In this document: one piece after another, positions 35,096 through 43,195 of the stretch
Layout: every line of letters starts with the position of its first letter
How positions within the stretch are numbered: the stretch's first letter is position 1
Assembly: GCA_947478865.1 (NCBI GenBank)
Contig: CANJXF010000001.1
Span: 1 to 64,000, forward strand
Direction: 5' to 3'
DNA: 64,000 nucleotides
Source: Verrucomicrobiales bacterium
Lineage (GTDB): Bacteria > Verrucomicrobiota > Verrucomicrobiia > Limisphaerales > CANJXF01
Notes under the pieces: generated by a model
The model's database searches: none
Seen by the model: only the letters and a program-made list of their open reading frames with translations
What the model was told of the DNA's origin: nothing
Program-made: the position numbers and the translations under genes

Positions 35096-36136
35096 ATGTT
35101 GACGAACGAAATCATTACCAATGCCCTGAAATCGGTCCGATATCCCGGTTACTCCCGCGACATCGTTTCCTTTGGAATCGTCAAAAACATTTTCATTACC
35201 GGCGATCATGTCACGGTTTCCGTCCAGCTTTCGGCTCCCAACCCCGACGTCGCGGAGCAATTGAAACGAGAGGCCGAACTTGTTTTGCAAAATCTGCCAG
35301 AAATCAAAACTGCGCGCGTCGATGTTTCCGCGCCGACCACCGCCCCCGGCGCCACTCCGAATCCATGGTCCGGCCAAAACAAGGTCCCGGGAATTAAACG
35401 CGTCATCGCCATCGCCAGTGGAAAAGGCGGCGTTGGCAAGTCCACTGTCTCAGTGAACCTGGCCTGCGCCCTGCAAAAGCTCGGAGCGAAAGTCGGCCTG
35501 CTCGATTGCGATATCTACGGCCCAAGCATTCCGTTGATGATGGGCATCAATCAAAAACCGACCATCAGCGCCAATGAAAAAATGGTTCCGCCCGAGAATT
35601 ACGGCGTCAAGCTGATGAGCATGGGATTTTTGGTCGAAGGCGATGCGCCGGTGATCTGGCGTGGGCCGATGATTATGAAAACAATTCAACAATTCATCCA
35701 CTCTGTTGATTGGGGTGACCTGGATTTTCTGCTCGTTGACTTGCCGCCTGGAACTGGCGACGCCCAGCTTTCCCTTTGCCAAACCGTTCCGCTGGATGGC
35801 GGTGTCATCGTCACCACTCCGCAGGAAGCGTCCCTGGGCGTCGTGCGCAAAGGCGTTGGCATGTTCGAAAAAGTGAACGTGCCCATTCTCGGCATTGTGG
35901 AGAACATGAGTTATTTCACCGCGCCCAACGGCGATCGCATCGAAATTTTCGGACACGGCGGCGGACGCGCGGAAGCCGAACGCAAAGGCGTGTCGTTCCT
36001 CGGCGAAATTCCGCTCTTCACGGAAATTCGCATCGGCGGAGACCAAGGCAAGCCGGTCGCTGCCGCTGATCCGGACTCCGTGCCCGGCCAGGCATTTTTG
36101 CAGGTGGCCAAAGCACTGAGCGCAAAGTTCGCGTGA
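35096..36136 (+). CDS. mrp: Mrp/NBP35-family P-loop ATPase
   Basis: Mrp/ApbC proteins carry iron-sulfur clusters to client enzymes. An N-terminal MIP18-like domain (about 1-90) precedes the ATPase with the deviant Walker A SGKGGVGKST, the DCDIYGPSIP switch and LVDLPPGTGDAQLS. The CxxC that usually bridges a cluster between two subunits should follow ENMSYF, but here that site reads TAPNGD, without cysteine. Cys-less forms of this subgroup exist elsewhere. The ATG at 35096 is supported by the family start; the upstream frame from 35057 is not. Confidence 0.92.
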   Translation: MLTNEIITNALKSVRYPGYSRDIVSFGIVKNIFITGDHVTVSVQLSAPNPDVAEQLKREAELVLQNLPEIKTARVDVSAPTTAPGATPNPWSGQNKVPGIKRVIAIASGKGGVGKSTVSVNLACALQKLGAKVGLLDCDIYGPSIPLMMGINQKPTISANEKMVPPENYGVKLMSMGFLVEGDAPVIWRGPMIMKTIQQFIHSVDWGDLDFLLVDLPPGTGDAQLSLCQTVPLDGGVIVTTPQEASLGVVRKGVGMFEKVNVPILGIVENMSYFTAPNGDRIEIFGHGGGRAEAERKGVSFLGEIPLFTEIRIGGDQGKPVAAADPDSVPGQAFLQVAKALSAKFA

Positions 36137-36229
36137 GCTTGATTGTGGCAATACTTGGCCGTTGCTTGGTTTAATTTTTTGAATTGCCACGAAAAACAGA
36201 GCGGTGTTCAATCTTAGGACGTCAGTCTT

Positions 36230-36442
36230 ATGTCGAGCAACACAGACAGCACAAACGGCAATGAGTTGGTCAAAAACTCTTCTCTTTATCGCGAGTTCCA
36301 AGCTGAGCGCGAAGAAATCCTTCGACACAAGTGGATTGAATCCGAGAAAGTCGGCCACGACATCGGCTTTGAGCGCGCACTGACCGATTGGATTATGAAA
36401 CACCGCTCGAAATGGCGGAAAACACGTCAGTCATCGCACTGA
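36230..36442 (+). CDS. small conserved-looking hypothetical protein
   Basis: A 70-residue protein, rich in charged residues and mainly helical in appearance. The central part (REFQAEREEILRHKWIESEKVGHDIGFERALTDWI) resembles short conserved segments seen in many bacteria, with the pattern HxWIxSEKxGxDIG. It could bind nucleic acid or act as an adapter, but no function is known. It stands alone between mrp and pyrR. Confidence 0.55.
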   Translation: MSSNTDSTNGNELVKNSSLYREFQAEREEILRHKWIESEKVGHDIGFERALTDWIMKHRSKWRKTRQSSH

Positions 36443-36497
36443 ATTACGGCCTGAGCCGTTTGCCTTTAACGCAATCCAGCGAGGTTGCGAAGGAAAC

Positions 36498-36611
36498 ATG
36501 AAAACGATTTCAAAGCATTTCGTCGCTGCGTCCGCAAAGGGCGCGCTCCATCCAATTCCCGGAACAATCCACCTTCTGCTCACGCTTGCTCTCTGCGTGC
36601 CGCTTCTGTAA
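36498..36611 (+). CDS. possible 37-residue leader ORF before pyrR
   Basis: A short frame starts at ATG 36498, three bases behind AAGGA, and ends with TAA at 36609-36611, directly abutting the pyrR ATG. The peptide has a basic N-terminus and a hydrophobic C-terminus rich in leucine. Its exact abutment on pyrR would allow translational coupling or attenuation-like control, as leader peptides do in other pyr operons. No terminator hairpin is seen, so the call is tentative. Confidence 0.3.
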   Translation: MKTISKHFVAASAKGALHPIPGTIHLLLTLALCVPLL

Positions 36612-37148
36612 ATGTCTGAATCCACCCTCATTCTAAATTCCGCCGCGATGCAACGCGCCCTCACGCGCATCGCCCATGAAATTGCCGAACGAAACGAAAA
36701 AAGCAGCGATGTGGTACTCATCGGCATTCAGAGCGGAGGCGTTTCACTCGCGCAACGCCTCGGCAAAATCCTGAGCGGCATTTGGGAACGGAATGTCCCG
36801 ACCGGCAGTCTCGATGTCGGCATGCATCGCGATGATCTCGGCCAGAATGCGACGCCGAATGTTCGCCCAACCCTGATTCCATTTGATGTGGCCGGAAAAA
36901 CCGTTGTGCTCGTGGATGACGTTCTGTTCAGTGGCCGAACTGTCCGCGCTGCCCTCGACGCTTTAAACGATTTTGGCCGTCCCAAACAAATTCAACTGGC
37001 GGTGCTGATTGACCGCGGACATCGCGAACTGCCGATCAAAGCCGATTTTGTCGGAAAAAATGTTCCAACATCGCTATCCGAAAAAATCAACGTCCAGATT
37101 CAAGAAACCGACGGCAAAGATGAAGTGACCTTGGAAAAATTGAAATGA
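36612..37148 (+). CDS. pyrR: PyrR-type regulator/uracil phosphoribosyltransferase
   Basis: PyrR is a phosphoribosyltransferase-fold protein that controls pyrimidine genes and can have weak uracil phosphoribosyltransferase activity. The PRPP-binding motif [21 protein letters not shown] and the region [12 protein letters not shown] are typical. The length of 178 residues is normal. It overlaps pyrB by four bases (ATGA), so regulator and first pathway enzyme are made together. Confidence 0.93.
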   Translation: MSESTLILNSAAMQRALTRIAHEIAERNEKSSDVVLIGIQSGGVSLAQRLGKILSGIWERNVPTGSLDVGMHRDDLGQNATPNVRPTLIPFDVAGKTVVLVDDVLFSGRTVRAALDALNDFGRPKQIQLAVLIDRGHRELPIKADFVGKNVPTSLSEKINVQIQETDGKDEVTLEKLK

Positions 37149-38086
37149 CCTGGAACCGAAAACATCTGCTCGATATCGAATCACTCTCCGCTGCGGAAAT
37201 CATGATGGTGCTCGACACCGCGCGCGCTTTCAAAGCCGTCGGCGCTCGGGCCATAAAAAAAGTTCCAGCCTTGCGGGGCAAAACCGTGGTGAACCTTTTT
37301 GTTGAGCCGTCCACCCGGACCCGCATCAGCTTCGAGCTGGCGGCGCAACGACTCACCGCCGACGTGATTAATTTCAGTGCCGAAGCATCTTCGCTCAAAA
37401 AAGGTGAAACGCTCAAGGACACCGCCAGAAATCTTGAAGCGCTGAACGCCGACATCATCATCATTCGCCACAGCGCGAGCGGTGCGCCGCATTTTCTCGC
37501 CCGGTTTTTAAATGCAAGCGTCATCAACGCCGGCGACGGCGCGCACGAACATCCCACGCAGGCCTTGCTTGATACGTTCACAATTCTGGAAAAGAAGGGG
37601 AAAATCGCCGGGCTGCACGTCACGATTCTCGGCGACATTCTCTACAGCCGCGTCGCCCGCTCCAACATTTGGGCGCTCACTAAATTGGGCGCAAAGGTCA
37701 CGCTCTGCGGACCATCCACGCTTGTCCCGAAAATCTTTGAGCAAATGGGTTGTCGCGTGACCCACAACGTCGACGAAGCGATCGCCGACGCCGACATCAT
37801 CAATCTTTTGCGCATCCAACACGAACGCCAGCGCAAGAGCATGTTTCCGAGCCTCGGCGAATACACGAGTTTGTTCGGCCTCAACAAAGCGCGCCTGGAA
37901 AAAACGAAGCCCGACGCGCTCATCATGCATCCCGGCCCGATCAATCGCGGCGTGGAAATCGACAGCGAAATCGCCGATTGCAGCCGCTCTGTGATTTTGG
38001 AACAAGTCACCAACGGCCTCGCCGTTCGCATGGCCGTTTTGTTTTTGGTCAACGGCGGAAAAGGTCCGCAGGAAATCGCGGCATAA
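37145..38086 (+). CDS. pyrB: aspartate carbamoyltransferase catalytic subunit
   Basis: PyrB joins carbamoyl phosphate and aspartate, the first committed step of pyrimidine synthesis. Carbamoyl-phosphate binding residues are in STRTR (56-60) and the downstream EHPTQAL stretch. The aspartate loop LLRIQHERQ and the C-terminal [12 protein letters not shown] are complete. The length of 313 residues fits the unregulated, pyrR-linked type. No pyrI or pyrC lies next to it; crcB follows after eight bases. Confidence 0.95.
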   Translation: MTWNRKHLLDIESLSAAEIMMVLDTARAFKAVGARAIKKVPALRGKTVVNLFVEPSTRTRISFELAAQRLTADVINFSAEASSLKKGETLKDTARNLEALNADIIIIRHSASGAPHFLARFLNASVINAGDGAHEHPTQALLDTFTILEKKGKIAGLHVTILGDILYSRVARSNIWALTKLGAKVTLCGPSTLVPKIFEQMGCRVTHNVDEAIADADIINLLRIQHERQRKSMFPSLGEYTSLFGLNKARLEKTKPDALIMHPGPINRGVEIDSEIADCSRSVILEQVTNGLAVRMAVLFLVNGGKGPQEIAA

Positions 38087-38094
38087 AAACTAAA

Positions 38095-38493
38095 ATGCTT
38101 CACAGTTGGACTGCTTATTTTTTGGTTGGCCTCGGCGGCGCGCTGGGGAGCATGGCGCGTTTTGGGCTTTCTCTATTTGTGGACGGACGGATTCAAAGCA
38201 AATTTCCATGGGGAACTTTTCTGGTAAACGTCGTCGGCTCATTTGTGATTGGTGCGCTCGCGGCTGTGGCGGATCAACCCGGACGATTCTCGCTCTCTCC
38301 AGCTATGCGCCAGCTTTTGATGGTGGGGATCTGCGGTGGCTTTACGACATTTTCTTCGTTCAGCATTCAAACTTTGGAACTGCTGCGCGGCGGACAATCA
38401 CTTCAGGCCGCCGCCAACGTCGTCGGTTCCGTTTTGCTTTGCCTTCTTGCCGTCTGGGGCGGCCATCAATTCGGGCAAATTCTCAATCGCTGA
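38095..38493 (+). CDS. crcB: fluoride exporter CrcB/FluC
   Basis: CrcB forms dual-topology dimers that let fluoride leave the cell. The 132-residue protein has four membrane helices and the marks GGALGSMARFGLS, WGTFLVNVVGSFVIG and the central GGFTTFSSFS. It starts eight bases after pyrB, too close for a fluoride riboswitch. The stop lies ten bases from that of the convergent lysS. Confidence 0.93.
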   Translation: MLHSWTAYFLVGLGGALGSMARFGLSLFVDGRIQSKFPWGTFLVNVVGSFVIGALAAVADQPGRFSLSPAMRQLLMVGICGGFTTFSSFSIQTLELLRGGQSLQAAANVVGSVLLCLLAVWGGHQFGQILNR

Positions 38494-38502
38494 TTGCTGC
38501 AA

Positions 38503-39954
38503 TTACGCTTTCGGCTTCATCTGCGGAAATAAAATCACGTCGCGGATGCTTTCCTGGCCGAGCAACATCATGCACAAACGATCAATGCCGATGCCGATGC
38601 CGCCAGCGGGAGGCATGCCGTGTTCGAGCGCGACGAGAAAATCTTCATCGAGCTTTTGTTGTTCGCCGCCCGCTTGATGTTCCAGTGTGTCGCGCTGGGC
38701 AATGGGATCGTTTTGCTCGGTGTAACCGGGCGCAATCTCCGCGCCGTTGATGCAACACTCGAACACTTCCACGCTTGTCGGATCATCCGGCGAAAGTTTG
38801 GCGAGCGGCACGAGTTCCTTGGGTAAATGCGTGACGAAAACGGGATTGATCAGCGTCGGCTCGATCAATTTTTCAAAGACGGCGCCGGAAACTTCAAAAT
38901 CTTCGTAGTCCTTGCCGATTTCCGCGCCAAGCTTTTGCGCGCGTTCACGGCGTTCGGCTGATGAAACGTCGAACCAATCCGCCCCAGCTTTTTCCTTGAT
39001 CAAATCTTTGTAGCGCGCGCGTTTCCAGGGACGGCTCAAGTCGATCGTCTTAGTCACATTACCTTCGGCATCCTTATGCTCGATTTTCAATGTGCCTAAA
39101 ACTTTCTCCGCCAAATGGCAAATCAGCGGCTCCACCGTTTCCATCATCGTCTCGTAATCACCGAACGCCTCATACGCTTCGAGCATTGTGAATTCAGGAT
39201 TGTGTTTGCGCGACAAACCTTCGTTGCGGAAATTTTTCCCGATTTCAAAAAGTTTATCCACGCCGCCAACGAGCAATCGTTTGTGATAAAGTTCCAGCGC
39301 GATCCTCAGGTAAAACTCGCAGCCAAGCGCGTTGTGAAAGGTCTTGAACGGTTGCGCCGCCGCGCCACCAGGAATGCCTTGCATGATCGGCGTTTCGACT
39401 TCCACGTAGCCGCGTCCATGGAAAAAGCTGCGAATCTCGCGTATGATCGCGCTGCGTTTTAGAAACGTTTGCTTCACGTCATCGTTCGACATCAGATCGA
39501 GATAGCGCTGGCGATAACGAATTTCTGTGTCCACAACGCCGTGCCATTTCTCAGGCATCGGACGAAGCGCTTTACCTAAAACGGTGAAACTGACCAATTT
39601 CACCGAAATTTCACCCGTCTTCGTGGTGAACATTATTCCGTTCACGCCGATGAAGTCACCGAGATCCAGATGTGTGAAAATATTCCATTGCTCGTCGCCG
39701 AGCGCATTTTTCTGCGCGTAAACCTGGATGCGTCCGCTCTGGTCCTTGATGTCGATGAACATGCTTTTGCCCATCTCGCGATGAGCGGTGATGCGTCCGG
39801 CGAGCGCGACTTCGCGACCTTCGACGTAATTGGCTCGCGCCTCAGCGCATTTGTCTTTAGGCGAAAATTTATTGGCAAAAGGGTTGATGCCTTTTTCGCG
39901 GAGCGCGGCCAATTTGGCTTTGCGCTGTTCCATCAAAGAGTTTGTCTCATCCAT
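38503..39954 (-). CDS. lysS: lysyl-tRNA synthetase, class II
   Basis: LysS charges tRNA-Lys. An N-terminal OB-fold anticodon-binding domain (VALAGRITAHREMGKSMFI) is followed by the class II core with motif 2 FRNEGLSRKHNPEFTMLE and motif 3 GIGIGIDRLCMMLLG. The length of 483 residues is normal. The ATG at 39954 (MDETNSLMEQ) fits the family; an upstream ATG at 39981 adds nine unsupported residues. It points away from hpf across a 266-base region without another recognised feature. Confidence 0.96.
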   Translation of the reverse strand: MDETNSLMEQRKAKLAALREKGINPFANKFSPKDKCAEARANYVEGREVALAGRITAHREMGKSMFIDIKDQSGRIQVYAQKNALGDEQWNIFTHLDLGDFIGVNGIMFTTKTGEISVKLVSFTVLGKALRPMPEKWHGVVDTEIRYRQRYLDLMSNDDVKQTFLKRSAIIREIRSFFHGRGYVEVETPIMQGIPGGAAAQPFKTFHNALGCEFYLRIALELYHKRLLVGGVDKLFEIGKNFRNEGLSRKHNPEFTMLEAYEAFGDYETMMETVEPLICHLAEKVLGTLKIEHKDAEGNVTKTIDLSRPWKRARYKDLIKEKAGADWFDVSSAERRERAQKLGAEIGKDYEDFEVSGAVFEKLIEPTLINPVFVTHLPKELVPLAKLSPDDPTSVEVFECCINGAEIAPGYTEQNDPIAQRDTLEHQAGGEQQKLDEDFLVALEHGMPPAGGIGIGIDRLCMMLLGQESIRDVILFPQMKPKA

Positions 39955-40220
39955 AGCAGGCAGAGATAAAACACTGGGCAAGTCACGATGTCCAAGTTTT
40001 TGATAGGTTTCAGCGTGCGGCTCAGGCTGCCTTAAGCTTAGCCAAATGCTTTTTTGCGCTTAATGATTGAGGAATCGTATTTATCCGGGACCGGCTCGAC
40101 CTCTTTTCCAATTCGTGATTCTCTCGTCAGTTTTCCTCCCGCAAATTAGAGCCAGACCTCCGCAAATTTTAAGAAAGACTTTCGCTGGATTTTTTTACGG
40201 TACCAGCGCACAGTTTCCGC

Positions 40221-40574
40221 ATGAAGTTGATTCTCTCGACTCACAATGTCACCCTCACCAAAGCCATCGAAGATCACATCGTCACCCGCATAGAAAAGTT
40301 AGAGCACATGGATCAGTATGCCATCAATGCGCGCGTGATTTTGGAACAGGACCAGCTTAAAGCCCCGGAACGCCAATTCACCTGTTCCATGCGCTTATCC
40401 ATTCCAGGGCCGGATCTTTTTGCGGAAGACTCCGAAAGCGATCTTTACGCGGCCATTGACCTCGTCACCAAGAAGATCGAGCAACAACTCCGCAAACGTC
40501 ACAATAAATTCAAAGCGAAAAACCATTCCGTTGCCTCCCGCAGCAAACGCACTCGTCAGGAAGCAGAACTATAA
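40221..40574 (+). CDS. hpf: ribosome hibernation-promoting factor
   Basis: HPF/RaiA-type proteins bind the decoding centre of idle ribosomes. The 117-residue protein is the short form: the beta-alpha-beta-beta-beta-alpha domain is visible (MKLILSTHNVTLTKAIEDHI, then ESDLYAAIDLVTKKIEQQLRKRHNK), without the C-terminal dimerisation domain of long forms. The tail is basic and probably disordered. A strong hairpin lies 33 bases past its stop. Confidence 0.92.
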   Translation: MKLILSTHNVTLTKAIEDHIVTRIEKLEHMDQYAINARVILEQDQLKAPERQFTCSMRLSIPGPDLFAEDSESDLYAAIDLVTKKIEQQLRKRHNKFKAKNHSVASRSKRTRQEAEL

Positions 40575-40606
40575 TTCGTTCAGCACCTTCTGAAAATTCG
40601 AAGTTG

Positions 40607-40643
40607 GATGTTCGGTGTTTTATTTTTCAAAACACCGAACATC
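40607..40643. repeat. perfect 15-bp hairpin after hpf
   Basis: GATGTTCGGTGTTTT (40607-40621) and AAAACACCGAACATC (40629-40643) are exact complements around a seven-base loop. The outer CGAA (40599-40602) and TTCG (40644-40647) can extend the stem past a bulge. It could end the hpf transcript, but no T-run follows. The words GATGTTCGGTGTTTT resemble dispersed palindromes of this group of bacteria. Confidence 0.75.
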
Positions 40644-40684
40644 TTCGTTAAATCACTGAACCACCTCACGGAGGCTCGTCAGAA

Positions 40685-41920
40685 ATGATCGTTCGCGCAC
40701 GAGTCGTCCTGCCCATGTCGCAACCGCCCATTGAGGACGGAGCGATTCATGTTTCTGGAAATAAAATCCTCAAGGTGGGCCGCTGGCGCGATTTAGAATC
40801 TGAAGCCGGCCTGATTTTTGATTTGGGCGACGCGATCGTTGTTCCGGGGTTGGTCAACGCCCATTGCCACCTCGACTACACGAACATGGCCGGGATGATT
40901 TCGCCGCCGAAATCGTTCAGCGATTGGATCAAGGCCCTGATCGCGATCAAGGCCCAATGGTCCTATTCGGAATTTTCCCAGTCCTGGATCAACGGCGCGC
41001 AGATGTTGTTGCGCACGGGAACAACCACTGTCGCTGACATTGAAGCGGTTCCGGAATTGCTGCCGGAGGTCTGGGATGCAACCCCCCTGCGCGTTGTTTC
41101 ACTCTTGGAAATGATCAGCGTCAAGAGTCGCCATTCCACAGCGAAAATCATCGCCGAAGCGGCTGGGAAAATCGCATCGCTCAAATCAACAAAATCCTTC
41201 GCCGGACTTTCGCCTCACGCGCTTTATTCGACATCGCCGGAACTTTTGAAGCGCAGCGCAGAAATTGCGCAGGAAAATAACTGGCTGGTCTCCACGCACG
41301 TCGCCGAGTCGCGGGAAGAATTGGAAATGTTCCAGCAACGCAGCGGTTCGCTGTTCGACTGGTTGAAATCGCAACGCGACAATTCTGATTGCGGAACCCT
41401 CTCGCCCGTCGAGCAACTCGAGGATCAGGGCATGTTGCGCCCAAATTTCCTGGCCGTTCACGCAAATTACATTTTGCATTCCGACGCTGAAACACTGGCC
41501 AAACGTGAATCTTCCGTCGTTCATTGTCCGCGCAGCCACGAATACTTTGGACATCAGAAATTCCCTCAGAAACTCCTCGCCGACGCTGGGGTGAATATCT
41601 GCCTCGGCACAGACAGCCTCGCCAGCGTCGCGAGCAAACCGAAAAAGGCTGTTGCTTTGAGTATGTTTCTGGAAATGCAGCAGTTCGCGCGGAATAATCC
41701 CGATGTGTCGGCGGAAAAAATTCTGCAAATGAGCACGAGCAACGGGGCGCGCGCCCTGGGTCTGGCGGGAAAAATTGGCGCGCTTTCGGCGGGAGCTTTT
41801 GCGGACTTGGTTGCACTTCCTTTTTCCGCAGCAACGGATCCTTACGAAACCGTGGTGCAAAATCGCGCTGATGTTACCGCTTCGCTCATCGAAGGGGCCT
41901 GGGCCATTTCGCCAGCCTAG
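40685..41920 (+). CDS. amidohydrolase-superfamily deaminase/hydrolase
   Basis: The 411-residue metal-dependent hydrolase belongs to the ATZ/TRZ-like group. The metal motif VNAHCHLD, the HVAESREE stretch, the His in FLAVHANYI and the Asp in LGTDSLAS are all present. Deaminases of this group act on amino-purines and similar rings; aminofutalosine deaminase of the alternative menaquinone pathway is one candidate, but no neighbour supports it. The gene is 51 bases upstream of bioF and probably shares its transcript. Confidence 0.85.
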   Translation: MIVRARVVLPMSQPPIEDGAIHVSGNKILKVGRWRDLESEAGLIFDLGDAIVVPGLVNAHCHLDYTNMAGMISPPKSFSDWIKALIAIKAQWSYSEFSQSWINGAQMLLRTGTTTVADIEAVPELLPEVWDATPLRVVSLLEMISVKSRHSTAKIIAEAAGKIASLKSTKSFAGLSPHALYSTSPELLKRSAEIAQENNWLVSTHVAESREELEMFQQRSGSLFDWLKSQRDNSDCGTLSPVEQLEDQGMLRPNFLAVHANYILHSDAETLAKRESSVVHCPRSHEYFGHQKFPQKLLADAGVNICLGTDSLASVASKPKKAVALSMFLEMQQFARNNPDVSAEKILQMSTSNGARALGLAGKIGALSAGAFADLVALPFSAATDPYETVVQNRADVTASLIEGAWAISPA

Positions 41921-41971
41921 CGGAGGCTCTTGGCTTTTCATCCGAGTTCGTTCTGTGCTTCACTAAAATCA

Positions 41972-43195
41972 GTGATCGAATTTGAAGAAGAGTTAAATCA
42001 GCGACTCTCCGCCCTTCGCGAACAAAACCTGTTTCGCGAATTGCGGCGAATAGATTCTCCGCAATCGCCGCATGTCGAAATCGGCGGAAAACCGTTCCTG
42101 AATTTTTCGTCAAACGATTATCTCGGTCTGGCGAATGATCCGTTGCTACGAGAGGCAGCCATCGAGGCAGTGAAACAATTCGGCGTTGGCTCAGGATCAT
42201 CACGCCTGATTTGCGGTTCGCTAGCCCCGCACCATCAATTAGAAGAGGCTCTGGCCGACTTTAAAAAGACCGAAGCAGCGTTGGTATTTTCCACGGGATA
42301 TGCGGCGGCGCTCGGCACCATTTGTGCCCTGGCTGGCAAAGATGACATTCTTATCGCCGACAAGCTGATCCACGCTTCGATCATTGATGCCGCGCGATTA
42401 AGCGGGGCCAAAATTCGTATCTTTGCCCATAACGATCTGGATGATTTGGAAAAGATTCTAAAGTGGGCGACAACCAAACCTGTTTCCGGCGTATGGCTGG
42501 CCAAGGAAAGTCCCCGCGTATTTATCGTGACTGAATCGGTTTTTTCGATGGACGGCGATTTTGCGCCTTTGCGGGAAATAGTGGAACTGAAAGAAAAATA
42601 TGGCGCCTGGTTGATGGTCGATGAGGCGCACGCTACTGGAATATTCGGAAAAGAAGGGCGCGGCTTCGCTGAGAGTTGCGGCGTGGCAGACCGAATTGAA
42701 ATTCAGATGGGAACATTGGGCAAAGCTTTCGGCGCATCGGGCGGTTACATTGCCGGCTCGCGTCGGCTGATTGATTACCTGATCAATCGCGCCCGCAGCT
42801 TTATTTTTTCAACGGCACCCGTTTCCGCCGCAGCCGCCGCAGCCACATGCGCCGTTCATTTCGTAAAGTCCAAATCCGGCGATGACCGGCGGCACTCGCT
42901 CTGGCAGCGCGTCGCAGAGCTCCAAGCACGTCTTAACCTTCAAAACACAAAAGCTTCCGCCATCGTCCCGCTCCTGCTTGGCGAGGAGAAAAAAGCGATT
43001 GAAACGGCCACCGCTCTGCGCGCCTTAGGAATTTTGATTCCGGCAATTCGCTATCCCACCGTCGCCCGTGGCGCCGCGCGCTTACGCATCACTGTTACTG
43101 CGACGCATTCGGAGGGTGATATAAAACAACTTCATTCCGCGCTGGCGAATTTGGGATTATTGAGCGACGAAAAACCTCGACCTTCAAATGCATAG
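41972..43195 (+). CDS. bioF: 8-amino-7-oxononanoate synthase
   Basis: BioF condenses pimeloyl thioester with alanine in biotin synthesis. It is a PLP enzyme with FLNFSSNDYLGL near residue 43, the VDEAHATG stretch and the PLP lysine in GTLGKAFGASGGY. The GTG at 41972 puts the conserved N-terminal motif at the family distance; the TTG at 41930 has a GGAGG three bases ahead, too close. The neighbour bioA, overlapping by eight bases, supports biotin over the closely related glycine acetyltransferase role. Confidence 0.9.
   Translation: MIEFEEELNQRLSALREQNLFRELRRIDSPQSPHVEIGGKPFLNFSSNDYLGLANDPLLREAAIEAVKQFGVGSGSSRLICGSLAPHHQLEEALADFKKTEAALVFSTGYAAALGTICALAGKDDILIADKLIHASIIDAARLSGAKIRIFAHNDLDDLEKILKWATTKPVSGVWLAKESPRVFIVTESVFSMDGDFAPLREIVELKEKYGAWLMVDEAHATGIFGKEGRGFAESCGVADRIEIQMGTLGKAFGASGGYIAGSRRLIDYLINRARSFIFSTAPVSAAAAAATCAVHFVKSKSGDDRRHSLWQRVAELQARLNLQNTKASAIVPLLLGEEKKAIETATALRALGILIPAIRYPTVARGAARLRITVTATHSEGDIKQLHSALANLGLLSDEKPRPSNA

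Noticed and set aside
38087-38094. Fluoride riboswitch for crcB
   Set aside because: Only eight bases separate pyrB and crcB, so there is no room for the aptamer.
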